NCBI RefSeq assembly: GCF_009389715.1
Contig: NC_052399.1
Location: 21,483,646-21,547,645 of the forward strand
Source: Phoenix dactylifera
Taxonomy: Eukaryota > Streptophyta > Magnoliopsida > Arecales > Arecaceae
Direction: 5' to 3'
Length of the DNA: 64,000 nt
Both the position numbers and the translations under genes were made by a program. Below, in pieces: positions 26,401 through 38,843 of this stretch (positions are counted from its first letter, which is position 1; every line of letters begins with the position of its first letter). The notes under the pieces were generated by a model. That model searched no databases, was not told the DNA's origin, and saw only the letters and a list, made by a program, of their open reading frames with translations.

Positions 26401-28977
26401 TGGAAGATGCCACCAGATTGGAATTTGATTGGAGAACACAACTATGCACATAGATTCAAAATGATACATCTGACGTATATGGAAAAGTAACATCTTGTTT
26501 GGTATATTACTTTTACCATTATTGGAACTATCAGACTTACTCTCTTTTACTTATCACAGGCTTGGTCACTCCAGCGATCACTCCTATGCTATGTATTTTG
26601 TAATTACAACTTTTTGGATCTTTTCTCATGGCTTCCATCGATGTGGCAGATCTTAGTATCTCTTTTCCTAATCCCAAGATCTTCATTTCACACATATCAT
26701 CTCAACTAGTTCTCAATTGCTTTATCTTAATTGGTGCAAGGACCCATTTCTTACCTTATTCTTTATAGTTTGGTCACAGGGTTCTCATCTTCTGCCAAGT
26801 TATATTGTATGCTGGGTATTTCTCTATGGTTTATTCCAAAGGCATGTGCCGATCGCATGACACCTGAAAGATCATTTCCACTTTATTGTGGATGCCTTAG
26901 TCAAAGCCCTTCATACTTCTGAATGCTAAACCGAAGATCATTAAAGTGGTCAGACCATTTATCTCTGCCATTTTATGAGAACCACACTTTCATTTTTCTT
27001 GCTACCTACTTCCAATCAAGAGTTCAAGCCTATACTTGTTTCATATGATCATGAGTTAAAAACATACAACAGTGTGCCTTTTCTTGAATATTAACATTAA
27101 GTTTATATATGATTAGTGCTAAAGTCAAGTGATCTATTGAAATTCTTAAGTGGTTATTGGGTCAACCTGCCATTTCTCTTAGCCTATTCTTAGAAGTTCC
27201 CTGATATTCTGACATGATAAAAGCAAAATAGTGTTCAGCCATATTTTTCCAACCCGTGTTTCAAAGTTGGAGTTGCTGATAAAATTCCCCCAGCAGTCTT
27301 TCATTTTGGTAGCGAAGCAAATTTTTTGGTCATTCATTTGTGTACATGATTCTCTGTCATTCATTAATGAATTATATCAGTCTGAAAATAAAATTTAAGC
27401 ACTCTAGAAAACAATCAGGCCATAGTTGCTCAAAATATTTTTTGACGTACAAATCAAATGAAGTCCAGTACATGCAGTGTAATATCACTGGAGCAAGGAT
27501 TTAGTAATTCCTAAGGATTTTTCCCAATTCTTACAGGAGGATTTGTAGAAGTATTTGGTCAAAGTGACACTAATGACACATTGGCTTGCTTTTCTATGGT
27601 AGATGAGATCAGCTTATGGTTGTTTTCATGTCTTTCAGTTGATGCGAAACATAATAATTTACCATGACAAAGTTAATTTATGTAATGCATGCATAATTAA
27701 ATGAGCAAGATTGTCTGTTTTGACCAGAGTCCCTCCTATTGATTGTCTTGCCAGATCTGTGGCCGTCTAAATTCCTCCTTTTCTTTAAGTTATTGGTGGA
27801 CAGCATTTATAGGTCTATGGAATTATGTGGCTGTAGATCTGTTTATGTTACTAGCTTGCCTATGGTAGCTATTCATGAAAAAAGTGTGAGATAAACTGCT
27901 AGTGCAGCTCATTTATTGGAGTCAGTCACTTGTTCCTGATGCTCCATTTCTTAGTTACATTTTGTTGTTTATAAATAATTATAATCTCGATCCATGTTAT
28001 CTCTTTGTTGAAGTGAAAGAAATACATGTACCAGAATAGCAGCTTTATAGGCTAATCATTGCATGCCTATTTGGTTCTCTTATATTCTCTTTACATCCGA
28101 GACTATGGCAAATTGGATTTCATTCAAGTCTTCTGGTTTGCTTGCTTTTTTTTTGTGCAGGTTTATGGCATTGCTTTTGGTTTTTAGCTAAATTTGCTAG
28201 TTGGCCTGGCTAACGCTTTCTTCCATTGTATACTGTAGGATGGCCTTAAGGGTGCAAACAGGCGTGGTTTCAATGCAGGAAGTTTGAAGGTTCTCTTTTA
28301 CTTAGCTGCTTATAGCCAATTATATTTGCCAGGACCAAATCAATTTATCTGCTGGACTACATACTTTTCCCTGGTTTATATGCATCCAACTTGATAGCAT
28401 CTATCAACTTCCATAAGTTCTTGTGCCATTGAGTGCATTTTTATATCATTATCAATTAGGTGGATCTTTTGACTACAATGATATTTAACATTATACACTA
28501 AATAAGAGGATCTTGTTGACAAGTCATGCTTTAGTTTGTTCCTATTTTAAGTGTTCCATAACTACAGGAAATAATTTTGAACTTGGTTTGTCTTATGAGA
28601 TTTCCATTTTTTCTTGCATTCTTTTCAGGGTCTGCAACATATAACAGCAGCGATAGAATCTGGAAATTTTGACAAGAGCAAGACTGAATCAATCTTGCAG
28701 AATGAGATTGATTCTTTGGACAACAAGAAGGGCTTGTCCAGGTTCGGACCAACTTTTTGTCATAAAATTTAAGTTTTGATGCTTATTTTTCATCCGGGAA
28801 ACTTCTGATGGACTGATGATTCCAGGGATGACTCCTTATGATGTCTAAACACTTTATAAAACAATCATAATTTCCTTCTACTTGATGTTTGTTTAATTTT
28901 TCTTGGATGCCAACTTATTGTCTCATACCTGTGTTTGAAATGTAATCTTTTGCAGGACCACTTCCATCAAGTGCTGA
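17445..28977 (+). CDS. DUF1664-family membrane/coiled-coil protein, 13 exons
   Basis: Exons: 17445-17499, 17596-17657, 17961-18038, 19623-19704, 20106-20176, 20506-20607, 21809-21898, 22212-22286, 22384-22416, 23555-23632, 28239-28289, 28629-28741 and 28956-28977. They sum to 912 bp, giving 303 residues plus TGA, with GT-AG introns and a continuous frame. The product matches the plant DUF1664 family in length and motifs: MAMHAGIGLSKVLLLVGAGF at the N terminus, VRRLSMEVRQLASARPVTV near residue 70, and the conserved hydrophobic block GALGYGYMWWK at residues 106-116, followed by SDLMYVTKRNMANAV. Residues 7-24 are hydrophobic (anchor or signal-like). Residues 125-216 are heptad-rich and probably coiled coil. 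Molecular function of the family is not established to my knowledge. Intron 10 is 4.6 kb and holds several MITE-like insertions. Confidence 0.92.
18139..18230. repeat. 46-bp tandem duplication
   Basis: Two adjacent copies sharing aaaagccca, taagatca and cagtaatttgtacttcc, in intron 3 of the DUF1664 gene. Confidence 0.75.
18364..19308. mobile_element. Probable inverted-repeat (MITE-like) insertion in intron 3
   Basis: The left end carries gtttgaatactttggag and the right end, inverted, gtttggatacctt. Further inward tctagag/tctggag and ggaataatg-like blocks suggest a longer decayed inverted repeat. The middle contains a CAC/ATC-rich low-complexity patch (18590-18730) and G-rich sequence. No target duplication is clear, so the boundaries are approximate. 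Confidence 0.45.
23907..24086. mobile_element. CAAGG-family MITE (180 bp)
   Basis: Nearly perfect terminal inverted repeats: CAAGGTCTTAAAAACTG at the left and, inverted, CAAGGTTTAAAAACTG at the right. The flanking octamers ttgtacac and ctgtcctc agree at 5 of 8 positions, so the duplication is decayed if present. Intron 10 of the DUF1664 gene. Confidence 0.72.
24943..25117. mobile_element. CAAGG-family MITE, diverged copy
   Basis: The ends are CAAAGTTCGCAATACTGG and, inverted, CGAGGTTTGCCGTACTGG. The interior shares ggtaccatgttggtgtagtg-type sequence with the copy at 43306-43463. No matching flanking octamers. Intron 10 of the DUF1664 gene. Confidence 0.65.
25392..25536. mobile_element. CAAGG-family MITE, short diverged copy
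   Basis: Left end CAAGGTTTAAAAATTGCC; right end inverted CAAGGTTTGAAGC. No matching flanking octamers. Intron 10 of the DUF1664 gene. Confidence 0.62.
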
Positions 28978-29997
28978 TGTAAATGTTGTTCATAAAGAAA
29001 CAGGACAGCTGGACTTCAATATATTATTCATATGGATTTTAGAAATGACTTTTTCGCGAACTTCTTGTCATTTATGTCCATAGCTTGTGGAGAAATAGAG
29101 TGTCTGAAATTACAAGTTTGTGATGCAGATCTATATGGTATCAGCTAATTGAACTTTCTAGAAGTTAGCACCATCATGGGTTGCAAAATCCTCTTTGTTG
29201 GTTTCAAATTGTTTGAGAATCTTGGGTTGTGAGCTATGCAATCAAGTGTTGTGGTAGCAGAACCATGTTTGTTTGCTTGCTTAGTGAAGGTTGATTGAAA
29301 TTTCGAATATTTTGATTTCTGCATTAGATAGAGGACAAGATTGGTCCGATGAACTGTCGCTTTTTGTTATGCAAGGGTCTAGATCTTCTTTGTTTTATAT
29401 AAATTTATATGTTTATTAGTGAATGCATGCAAATTGATAACGGCGTCGGTGATTTAGACCTATGAATTCGCAGGTATGGCAAAGCATTTTACAGGGTAGT
29501 TATCTTATAGAGAAACTTTTCTTTAAAAAATATAATATCACTTTGCTAAAAAAAAAAGAGAACTATAATATGAAAAAAAATGCCCTCTCCCAACCACGGT
29601 AATCTGTATGTAATTACTTTGTTTATCTGCATGTGGCATCAACTTGTACGGTAATGCAACAATGAATGCTTAATACGATGAGCTAATGGTTGTTTTTGAA
29701 AGACACAATCAACCCGTCTTCTTTGCAAATTTGGGATATTTTATTTTCTCGTTTTTTGGGATGAATACAGATTTGATTTAATTAATTAATTGATCCATTT
29801 TATCAAAAAAAAGAAAATAAACAACAAAATTGTTATATAACTTTAAAATTCAGTTGTTTTAAATTTTAGCCTCTCCCTAGAGTTTTATTGTTGCATATCA
29901 GGATTTTATTCAAAAAAATTAGTCAATATGCATTATTTGAATAATTTTTTGGTTCTTTATGGTATTCAAAATCTGTTTAGTACATAGCAAGTTATCT
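28978..29997. other. DUF1664 3' UTR and AT-rich intergenic spacer
   Basis: The first 400 bp or so probably includes the 3' UTR; no cleavage site is certain. From about 29510 the sequence is AT-rich and no gene is recognised. Confidence 0.45.
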
Positions 29998-30033
29998 CTT
30001 AAGAGTGTTGTTTAGTCAAACAACACTCTTAAG
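29998..30033. repeat. Perfect 16-bp hairpin with 4-nt loop
   Basis: Left arm CTTAAGAGTGTTGTTT (29998-30013), loop AGTC, right arm AAACAACACTCTTAAG (30018-30033), with no mismatch. It lies immediately upstream of the LINE remnant. It lacks a T-run and a gene end, so it is not a bacterial-type terminator. Confidence 0.85.
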
Positions 30034-30063
30034 GAGGCTATCTCTTAATTATACCTTGGAAGC

Positions 30064-33000
30064 GGGGAACAGTTATGGTTGATGTTTTTCATAATTGCTT
30101 CCAGCATGTTGTAATGGTAATCTCAAAACTAAATAAACTTTTTTGGATTTTACCGAGTGTGTATGCCAGTATTGACTGCAGAGTGAGGAGAGCTTTGTGG
30201 GAAGAGGTGACTAACCTTGTGACTCAGGGTATCTCTACCCTAGTTGCTAGTGACTTCAATTGCATCTAGGTGCCCATGAAAAAGAAAGGAGGCAAGGTCT
30301 ATACCGATAAGGTAGAAATAAGGGAGTTTATGACTTTACGACAACCAATGGATTGGTGGATTTCGGTTTTATGACTCTAACCGACTGGGTAGAGTGTGAG
30401 AGAGGATTGATAGGGTTGTAGCTTCAGTTAGTTGGATCTAGTCCTTTGCCACTTATCAGGTCATCACCTTCCTCGGATTGCATCGAATCACTGCCCTATT
30501 CTGATCAACACTGTCTCCAGCATTAGTTATCACAACCTGTTCTAGTTCGAGAAGTTGTGGTTGTCGTAACCTCAGTCCTGGAACATCATCCAGGAGGCAA
30601 GGGGGGCTCTGTTGTGAGGGTATGCTATGCGGAGGGTCGCTTGAAAATTGGGGCTCACCAAATGGAGGCTGTGAAGATGGAATCAGGAGGTGGTGGAGGG
30701 AGGAGAGTAGTGGCGCCCTAATAGAGGTGGAGCTAGCTGATCTCCGATAGAAGCTAGCTACTCATTACTCACTCTTGCGAAAATAACAGGTTTTCTGGCA
30801 ACAGAAATCTAGAGTCTAGTGGATCAGGGAATGAGACAGGAACATCCGATTCTTCTACTAATCTACTATCATTAAGAGGCAGACGAACCTGGTTTGGTCT
30901 TTGAAGGATGAAGCTCGACAAAGTGTGGAGGAGGAAAGTAGGGTTCGACAGGTGTTGTTTGAGTTCTTCAGGTCCAGGTGGACACAGGGCAGCATTTGGG
31001 ATATGGCCTACAACTTTTCTCCTCCAGATGTTGGAGTTGAGATGGTGGAGAGCGATGGTCTTATTGAGCCAGTCTCGGAGGGCGAGGTGCGGGGGGTGAT
31101 CTGGGCCTTGGCAGAGGACAAGGCCCCGAGGCCCGACAGTTTTACCTCATTCTTCTTCAGGAGATACTGGAGCATTATTATAAGGGAGGTGGTAGAGCTG
31201 TCCAGTTGTTTTTCAGCATGATCTTAATGTCGGATGCTTGGAAGGCTACTTACATTACCTTGATCCCAAAACGCCAGGATGCAACACAGCCTAGCTATTT
31301 AAGACCGATTAGTCTTTGCACTACCCTGTACAAAATAGTGGTGAAGATCATGGTGGGCAAGATGAAGCCACTGCTGCCTCGTCTTATCAGCCAGAAGCAG
31401 GGTGCTTTTATGGGGGGCCAGAACATCACTGTAATGTTATGTTAGCCTAGGAGATGATCTGGGATTTACAGCAGGCCCCGTGTCGGCAGAGCTTCATGGC
31501 AGTAAAGCTCGACGTAGAGAGAGCCTACGATAGAGTCAGATGGGATATCCTCTGGTATGCCTTGGAGAGCTTCGATTTCCATTATCGGTTGGATTCTAGG
31601 CTGCGTGTGGATGCCGTCCTTTTCCATCTTGATCAACAACATGCCAACTCTTTTTTTCTATTTCACTATCAAGCTGCAGCAATGTTGTCCCATGTCCTCT
31701 TAACTGTTTATTATTTGTGTTGACGTGTTGTCTCGTGCTTTGCAGGCAGCATGCCAGGAATAGGCGATGGACGCCAATGAGCCTGCCTCTAGGCCCATCC
31801 GATCTCCCACCTACTTTTTGTAAACGACTGTCTCCTCATGGCCAGGGCAAGGACTAGGGAAGTGACAGTTCTTAGATGCATTTTGGAGGACTACCGCGCG
31901 ACCTCACCTCCGGTTAGAAGGTAAATTTGCTCAAGTCTACTATTTGCTTTAGTCCAAAGACCAAGCTGAGGGTCGGGCAGACTGTCAGAGAACTTCTTAG
32001 TATGAGGGAGCACGAGAGGCCGTAGAGTTACTTGGGGGTACCCATTATCGGAAGGAGACTTCGAGCGACAAAGTGCCTAGGTATGGTGCAGCATATTCAA
32101 GAGCAACTGGAGGGTTGGGGAGCAGCTTCGCTATCTATGATGGGCATGCTGACCCTTGTGAGATTGGTCCTTACATGGGGTGTCGTTTTCCAGCCAACTT
32201 GGGAGGGGGGTTGGGTGTTCTGTCTCTGCTCAGGAGTAGAGAGGTACTAGTCGCAAGGCATGCCGCGATGCTATCTTGGCCAACATTAGGTGGCTGATCA
32301 GCGACGAGTGTAGTGTGGATCTTGTGGAGGACCCCTAGATGGTCACCCTCCCAGTGAGACTATGGTCGACTATGATCCACATTGAGGCCGTGAGTGGTTT
32401 GCGGATTTGCGACCTCCTCCACCCAGATGGGACTAGGTGGGACTCTAGATGGACCGATCATCTATTTGGAGACCACCTTGCAGAGAGAGTGCATTCTTTG
32501 GCAGTTTTTGGATGGGATGTCCTGGATGTGAGGGTCTGGAGTACTTCTGGCAGTCCGAGGATTGATGCCAGGAAAATCTACGACTTGTTCTAGAGTGAGC
32601 AAAGTCCGAGGCTTGATTGTGCTTAGATCTAGAGGTTTGATCTTCATGCGAGGGTTGTATTATTCTTGTGGAAGGTGACTTAGGGACGCCTACCAATAGG
32701 GGCTATCCTAAGCAGGCGAGGACTAAGTATTCTGCCGATCTGCCCTGGGTGTGAGGCGGAGGAGTATATGGATCATGTGTTATTCTAGTGTGATCGAGCT
32801 GTGAGGGTGTGGAGGCTGTCTGACATCTAGCCTGATACACTTCGCCAATCTAGTTCCTTTACCCAGGCTCTCAGAAGGTGGGGTAGTATGCCTCATACTC
32901 GGTACTTGGCTATTAGGGTGATTTATGTTGCTTACCATATTTGGTTGGCTAGGAATGCTTGGTTGTTTAGGAAGAGCAGTTTGACACTTAGCCTATTCAT

Positions 33001-33633
33001 GGAGAGAGCTCGAGTGTAGGTTGCAGATGCTGGTCCATTAGCGAGCCTTTAATAGCTCGGGGCACCTAAGACTCTTCTACTCATGCAGTGTCTCAGATGG
33101 TGTACTTCACTTGGGAGTTTCTACCTTTGAGTTTTCTCAAGGTCAACTTTGATGGATCTATTTTGGACGGTGGTAGGAGACGTCGTGCGGGCTTCGTAAT
33201 CAGGGGCCCGGACTCTAGAGTAGCGGCGACCGGAGGGAGTCGGATCTTTGATATCTCAGTCCTTAGGGCAGAGCTGAGAGCTATTTGGGTCGGCCCCTAT
33301 CATGCTCGACTTGTGCTGCGGGTGAGGGCCATTATACTTGAAGGTGACTCGGCCACCATGATTGGTTGGATTTCAGAAGTGCTCTGGCATTACCGAGGGT
33401 CATCACCTCCTTTTTTCGGATATCTAGGGTATGGCTAGCAGTGACACTGTCTTCAGGGCGAAGCATATCTTTAGAAAGGCCAACAGAGCTGCGGACTGGG
33501 TGGCCTCCTTTGTTGCAAATTATTCGGGAGTTTTTTGGATGGACGAAGAGGTGTCTCGGGTGCTTTGTGACTTATTGTATTTTGATTTTTTTGAATTTAT
33601 TCATACTAGACTGATATGAGTCATCTGGTGTAG

Positions 33634-33636
<3 letters not shown>
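30064..33636 (+). mobile_element. Decayed LINE (L1-type): endonuclease, reverse transcriptase, RNase H remnants
   Basis: Colinear pieces of a plant LINE polyprotein. The endonuclease end is SVYASIDCRVRRALWEEV and VASDFNCI (30150-30270). The reverse transcriptase includes EDKAPRPDSFTSFFFRRYW (31110-31180), TLIPKRQDATQPSYLRPISL (31255-31315), KQGAFMGGQNIT (31395-31430) and VKLDVERAYDRVRWD (31505-31550). The catalytic FxDD box reads LLFVNDCLL near 31815, so one Asp is lost. RNase H begins at KVNFDGSI (33140) with LRAELRAIWVG, LEGDSATMIGWI and ANRAADWVA. Many in-frame stops, mostly TAG, and frameshifts are present. The 5' part (gag-like ORF1 and most of the endonuclease) is missing. RNase H resembles that of the LINE at 1225-1661. 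Confidence 0.88.

Positions 33637-33705
<69 letters not shown>
33637..33705. repeat. (AT)n microsatellite forming the LINE 3' tail
   Basis: About 69 nt of uninterrupted AT directly follows gtagcaa at the LINE 3' end, in place of poly(A). Confidence 0.9.
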
Positions 33706-33707
<2 letters not shown>

Positions 33708-34890
33708 ACTGCTATTTGCAGTTACACCAGAACAAATGGAACTGGCCGTTGGATTTTCCCAAACAAATCTCCTATTGGAGGAAGACGCTTGAGGGATGAG
33801 AGACACGTAGCTGAACAGAACCAAGAAAAAGAAGAAATCTTTCATGTATCCTTATGCATAATCTTTTATTTTATCCGTTGAGATGATACGGTGCAAACAA
33901 AAACTCCTAGTTATTCAGGATTGGGGGTATTATGCCCCAACCAGGGTGCAGATGAGACGAAATTGGGTTGTGAATTCTGCCGCCATTTTAGTCGTTGGTC
34001 ATCACTCCGAATGTGGTTTTTGGGTAAACCAGAATTGCATTATTTTGTAAAGCATTAAAATCAAACTTGTGGTATGGGTACCAATTCAAGTTGCAACATG
34101 TTGCAAACAGTAATATGCTACGTACATTGTCTCACGTTAGCATGGATTGAGACTAAACGTATTGAAATCCAATATATGTGAGAATTGTTTGGCTTGCATG
34201 CATAACTCAAATGGAGCTGGGCAAAGGAATGTTGTTTCCTAATCCACTCTCTGCATCTACCGTGTGTGACATCCTGCAACTTATTATGCTGTTGGTCTAA
34301 TGGTGTGCATGAACTTGTTTACGAGCAGTGAAGACAGTTTATTTGTTCAACAATCCAAAACCTACCCAAGAACAATCCCTTAAGAGAGGGTTGCCAATCA
34401 ATTGAGTTCACAACTAAGGTAACAACTCTTGGCAGTCTAGTACTTTAAATTTACTATCTCAGTTAAGTGGATGGGCGCAGGAAGCCTCTTCCATCTATCC
34501 TTTGAAAAGAGATGCACATTAGTTCTTGCATGCCCAATACTGAAACTTACATGAGATGTGTCTTCAATCAAACTTAATCTTCTTTCACTTTGTTGGACAG
34601 AGTGAAGAAAAAGAAACAGAGGCAAAAAAAAGAGAAAAAAAATGCCAGAGAGCGAACATCTTCTTCTTTCATCTTCGTTGGGCAGAGAGGAGAAAAGAGG
34701 CAAAAAGATAAAAAAAAAAGAAAAGAAAAAGCTAGGGAAGAGAGAAGACGAGAAGCGAAGGATGAACGACGCGGGAGGAAGCTTGGGAAACAGTTGGCCC
34801 AACACGCCCCTCGTATCTAAACTGCGCTTGTTTACGAAAGAGCATAACAGAATTGTGCCAGCTGGCATGACACGCAATCGCAGAGAGAGA
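33706..34890. other. Intergenic region upstream of a TATA-box promoter
   Basis: No coding sequence recognised. The purine-rich stretch at 34600-34770 produces long but low-complexity frames on both strands. Confidence 0.5.
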
Positions 34891-34912
34891 GGACCCACCG
34901 CCATCCTTCTTC

Positions 34913-34920
34913 TATAAATA
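34913..34920 (+). promoter_or_regulatory. TATA box of an orphan promoter
   Basis: TATAAATA is embedded in ttcttctataaataggagc, a strong plant TATA context. A GA-rich leader with gcgagcgagcggaagaag twice, then tagggtttccatcgag, begins about 30-40 nt downstream. That is the usual look of a plant transcription start and 5' UTR, but no coding exon with a known product follows. Confidence 0.6.
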
Positions 34921-34944
34921 GGAGCCCGTGCCATCGGTTCAGAC

Positions 34945-35170
34945 GGTTTATCAGCGAGCGAGCGGAAGAAGACAGAGCGAGCGAGCGAGCGGAAGAAGTA
35001 GGGTTTCCATCGAGAGTCCTGGGAATCGATCTCTCCGCACTCTCTCTCGCGTTTCTCTCCTTTCTTTTTGATTTGTTTCTTCCTCTTTATCTGTTTCTTC
35101 GTCTAGTTAGGGTTTCGATCAAATGCCGGAGGAACTCTTGTTTCTCCGCATTCGTTGTTGAAAATATCGG
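34945..35170 (+). other. Leader-like sequence, possible first exon of an unidentified transcript
   Basis: GA- then CT-rich, with agggtttc repeated (34998-35005 and 35109-35116). The first ATG (35123) opens a frame of only about a dozen codons. It could be the 5' UTR of the broken NSF-like gene at 43575-44219 or a long non-coding RNA; the sequence does not decide. Confidence 0.4.
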
Positions 35171-38100
35171 ATTCTTGTTTCAGTTAGGGTTTTTACCGAC
35201 TCTTGGAGGTCTGTGATTATTGGTTTTCCTTTTCTTTTCGTTGATCCGTACGTACCGTTTTGGTATCCTTAAACGCAGGTAGATGGTGAAGAAAGTAGCT
35301 GTGCTGTGGTGATGCTTTAGATCACGGTGCCTTGAACCCTATTTGGTTCTTGTTTTTCCTTTCTTATTATTATTTTCGTCTCAATTCCATCCGAATTTTT
35401 ATCATCGCATTCTTTCTCAAGATAGGGTTTTGACCGACTGTTGGAGGGTTCTGATTGTTGGTTAACTTCTCCTATTTCATAATTCGTACTCTTTCTTTTT
35501 TCTTGTCAAACATTCGGTCTTATATTATTTTACTAATCACGTTGCTGGAAGACCTTCGTGGAATTTTTATATCGCAACTTAATTGTCTCTCTTTTTATCA
35601 TGCTTGATGTATTTGGCAACTTCAGTGTTGCAATGCCTGAGAAGAATTATCGCATTGCAGTTTTTTTTTTCTCTGATTTTTTTTTCTGTGCTTGATGAAG
35701 TTTTTATTTCTTGTAAAAGATTTGACCTTGTTCTGTCCCACAGATGTGTTCAGTTATCCAATATTGGAGCGCTTATTTCACACATAAAAAAAAAGCTTGA
35801 ACACTTAGATGGATATTTTATATTCTGGTTTCTTTCCTTTTCTCTGCACTTTGGTAGATGTCATATTTCTTGTAAAGATTTAATCTTTTCTGTTTTATTA
35901 ATATTTTCTGTGATTTTAATGTTGGGAGGCTTGAGTGGAATTACTACATCATGATTTCTTTCTTTTCTATGTTCAATATATTTCTTATTAATTGTAAAAT
36001 ATTCAGTTTTTGGCTATTTTATTGATCTATTTGGTGATCTCAGAATTAGGTCGGTTGAGTAGAATTGTTCTAGTGGAGTTTCCCCTTTTTTGTCTTTTCC
36101 ATGTTCGATAGGTTTTATCTTTCTTTTAAAGAATTCAATCTCGTGCTATTTTACTGTTGCGTTTAGCAATTTTGATGCTGGAAAGCTTGAACAAGATAAT
36201 TGTTTTGCGGTTTCTTTCTTTCTTTCCTGATTGATAAAATTTTTAAGAATTGAACTTATGAGGAATGCATTAGGTTTTTAATCGAAGCAATTGTTTATCC
36301 GTATCTTGTTTTTGGGTTTTTTGGGACTAATTAAAAACATATATATCTAGATCCCCATCTATCTATTTATGTATTAAATATTGGTAAAGGTGGAATATGA
36401 GTTTATATAGGAACATTTTGGATGTTAAGGCGTAAAAGGTAGAACTATATAGTGATTATTGAAATATATGAAAAAATACTGTTTCCTGCAAATTTGGCAG
36501 CATGGAGATGCATTATTATGATTGTTTAGCATCAGAGCACGTTAGATAGGAAGATAAAAATGCTGAGGTGGTGATGTAGCAAACTTTAGAGATGCTGAAA
36601 ATAGTATGATAATAGTATAAGGTATGTGTTAACTGAGCATGAGATCATCTCAAACATGCTAATATGAAGAGTGTGTGCAGCAGAGATTTCAGTTAGTTTT
36701 TTGTTTGTTTTTTCTAGTAGTTAGGGTTTTGACCAACTTCCGGAGGATTCTGATTCTTGGTTTACCTCCTCTGTTTCTTGATCTATACTCCTTATGCGGT
36801 GGGCACGGTGTTGGTACCTTTGAACAAGTAGATGATGAATATTGATGCAGTTTACAGTACCTTGAATCATATTTGGTTCCTTTTTTTTTGCTTTATTATT
36901 TTTATTTTTACTATTTTCATTTCAATTCCATCTAAATTTTTATTGTCGGATTCTTGTTCAAGCTATTGTTTTGACTGACCGTTGGAGGGTTCTGATTCTT
37001 CGTTTACTATTTCTATTTCTTCATTTGTACTCTTGATGGTAACTGAATGGGAGGTCATCATGATGTAATGGGCTCAGTGCTGGTGCCTTTAAATGAGTAG
37101 ATGGTGAAGAAAGACAGGATCTTGAAGCAGTGCTGCTCTACGTCATGATACCTTGAAGCATGTTCATTATTTTACCTCATCTCATGTCAATTGTAATTTC
37201 CACTCTGCTTGTTGGATTATGATGCGCAGTTGGTATCTTTTAACCAAATATGGAGAAGATCTATAAACAAGTAGGTTATCTCTGTTCGAGGGACCTCTGA
37301 AAACCCAACAATTGCAGCTTGCAGAGATGGTGAAATTAATAGAAGGAAAATTTCGTTCTGAAGAAGCGGCAGACTATTTTGGTCTTTTTAATAAAAAATA
37401 GAGATAGTAGATTTTGATGTCGTTGGACTTGGTTTTAAATATGAAATTCTGATAATACCTCATTTTTTCAGTTCCTCATACTCTTTTCATGTCTTGACCT
37501 TCAACTACAGTAAGCAACGTAAAAAAAATATTTCTGAATGTGCAGTATAACTGTTATAATTTTATTGTGTTGTTCTATTATGGATATTTCCCTATGATAT
37601 TTCTTGTTGATTTTCATGGAAATATTGCTTGCGATGTAAGGAATTGTAAGATTTCTCGCATTGGCAGTTCTTTTGGAAATATTGATGTGAACTTTACTGC
37701 TAGATTTGAAACTTTGCTGATGACTTTGGCCCAGCCAAACACGGCCTCACCAACTGCTCCTACTGCTCCATCTTTGAGCGTCGGAGGTTCTTGATTCACG
37801 ATGGTGGGCAGTCCTTTATTATCCTGTGCCTAATGAAGAATGCTGAAACCTAACTTTCTTTTTTCTTGTGAAAGATGCAAACTTGTGTTGTTCTACTCAA
37901 TAATTCACTCCGCCTGAAGACTGCATGGAATTGTCTTATGGCTATTTCGTTCTGATTTCAATGTGGGAAGCCTGAGTAAAATTATGGCATTGCAGTTTCT
38001 TTCTCTCTTTCTACCATGCTGTTTTACTGATGTATTTGCCGATTTCAATGTGGGAATGCCTGAGTAAAATTATTGCATTGCAGTTTCTTTCTCTCTTCCT

Positions 38101-38546
38101 AGCTTACTTGTCTGTGCTTGATGGTTTTTTCTTAGTTCTTCTGATGGATTCAGTTTGATGGATGCAGTGATTTCAATTTTTTGTACACAAAATGTTGGAT
38201 TGCTTAGATTGCACTATTTTGGTATTTGTACGCAAAATGTTGGAATGCTTGGATTGCACTATTCTGGTTTCTTTCTCTCTTTTTTGTTCTTTGTTCTTTG
38301 CACTTGATAAGTCTTTTTTTCCTTGTAAATGTTTTATCTTGTACTATTTTACTAATATATTCATTGATTTTATTGTTGGGAGGCTCCAATGAATTATTGT
38401 ATCATGATTTCTTTCTTTTCTTTGCTTAATAGATTTCTCATTTATAGTGAAAGGTTTGTCTTTTGCTATTTTACTGATTTATTTAGTGATTTCAACACTG
38501 CAATGGTTGGATAGGATTGTCCTAGTGTAGGCTTTCCCTCTCCTTT

Positions 38547-38843
38547 CTTTCTTTCTTTCCACACTAGATAGATTTCTTCTTTTATGTGAAGGATTCAATA
38601 TTGTGTTTTATGTTTAGTGATTTTAATATTCAAATGCTTGAAGGGAATTATTGTTTCTTTCTTTCTTTCCTTCCTGAGCGGTAGAACTTGTCCTCTCTTT
38701 TCTTTCTTTCCTTCCTTCCATGCAAGATAGATTTCTTCTTTTCTGTGAAGAATTCAATATTGTGTTATATGTTTAGTGATTTTAATATTCAAATGCTTGA
38801 AGGGAATTATTGTTTCTTTCTTTCCTTCCTGAGCGGTAGAACT
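38547..38843. repeat. 145-150-bp tandem duplication inside block A
   Basis: Two adjacent copies sharing agatagatttcttctttt, gattttaatattcaaatgct and cttcctgagcggtagaactt. Confidence 0.85.

Noticed and set aside
34437-34934. A 165-codon minus-strand frame
   Set aside because: It overlaps the TATA region and a Lys/Glu versus Phe/Ser low-complexity patch; no domain recognised.
37540-37794. An 84-codon frame in block U as a possible exon
   Set aside because: The second copy of block U (40.2-40.4 kb) has stops in the same frame, so there is no sign of coding conservation.
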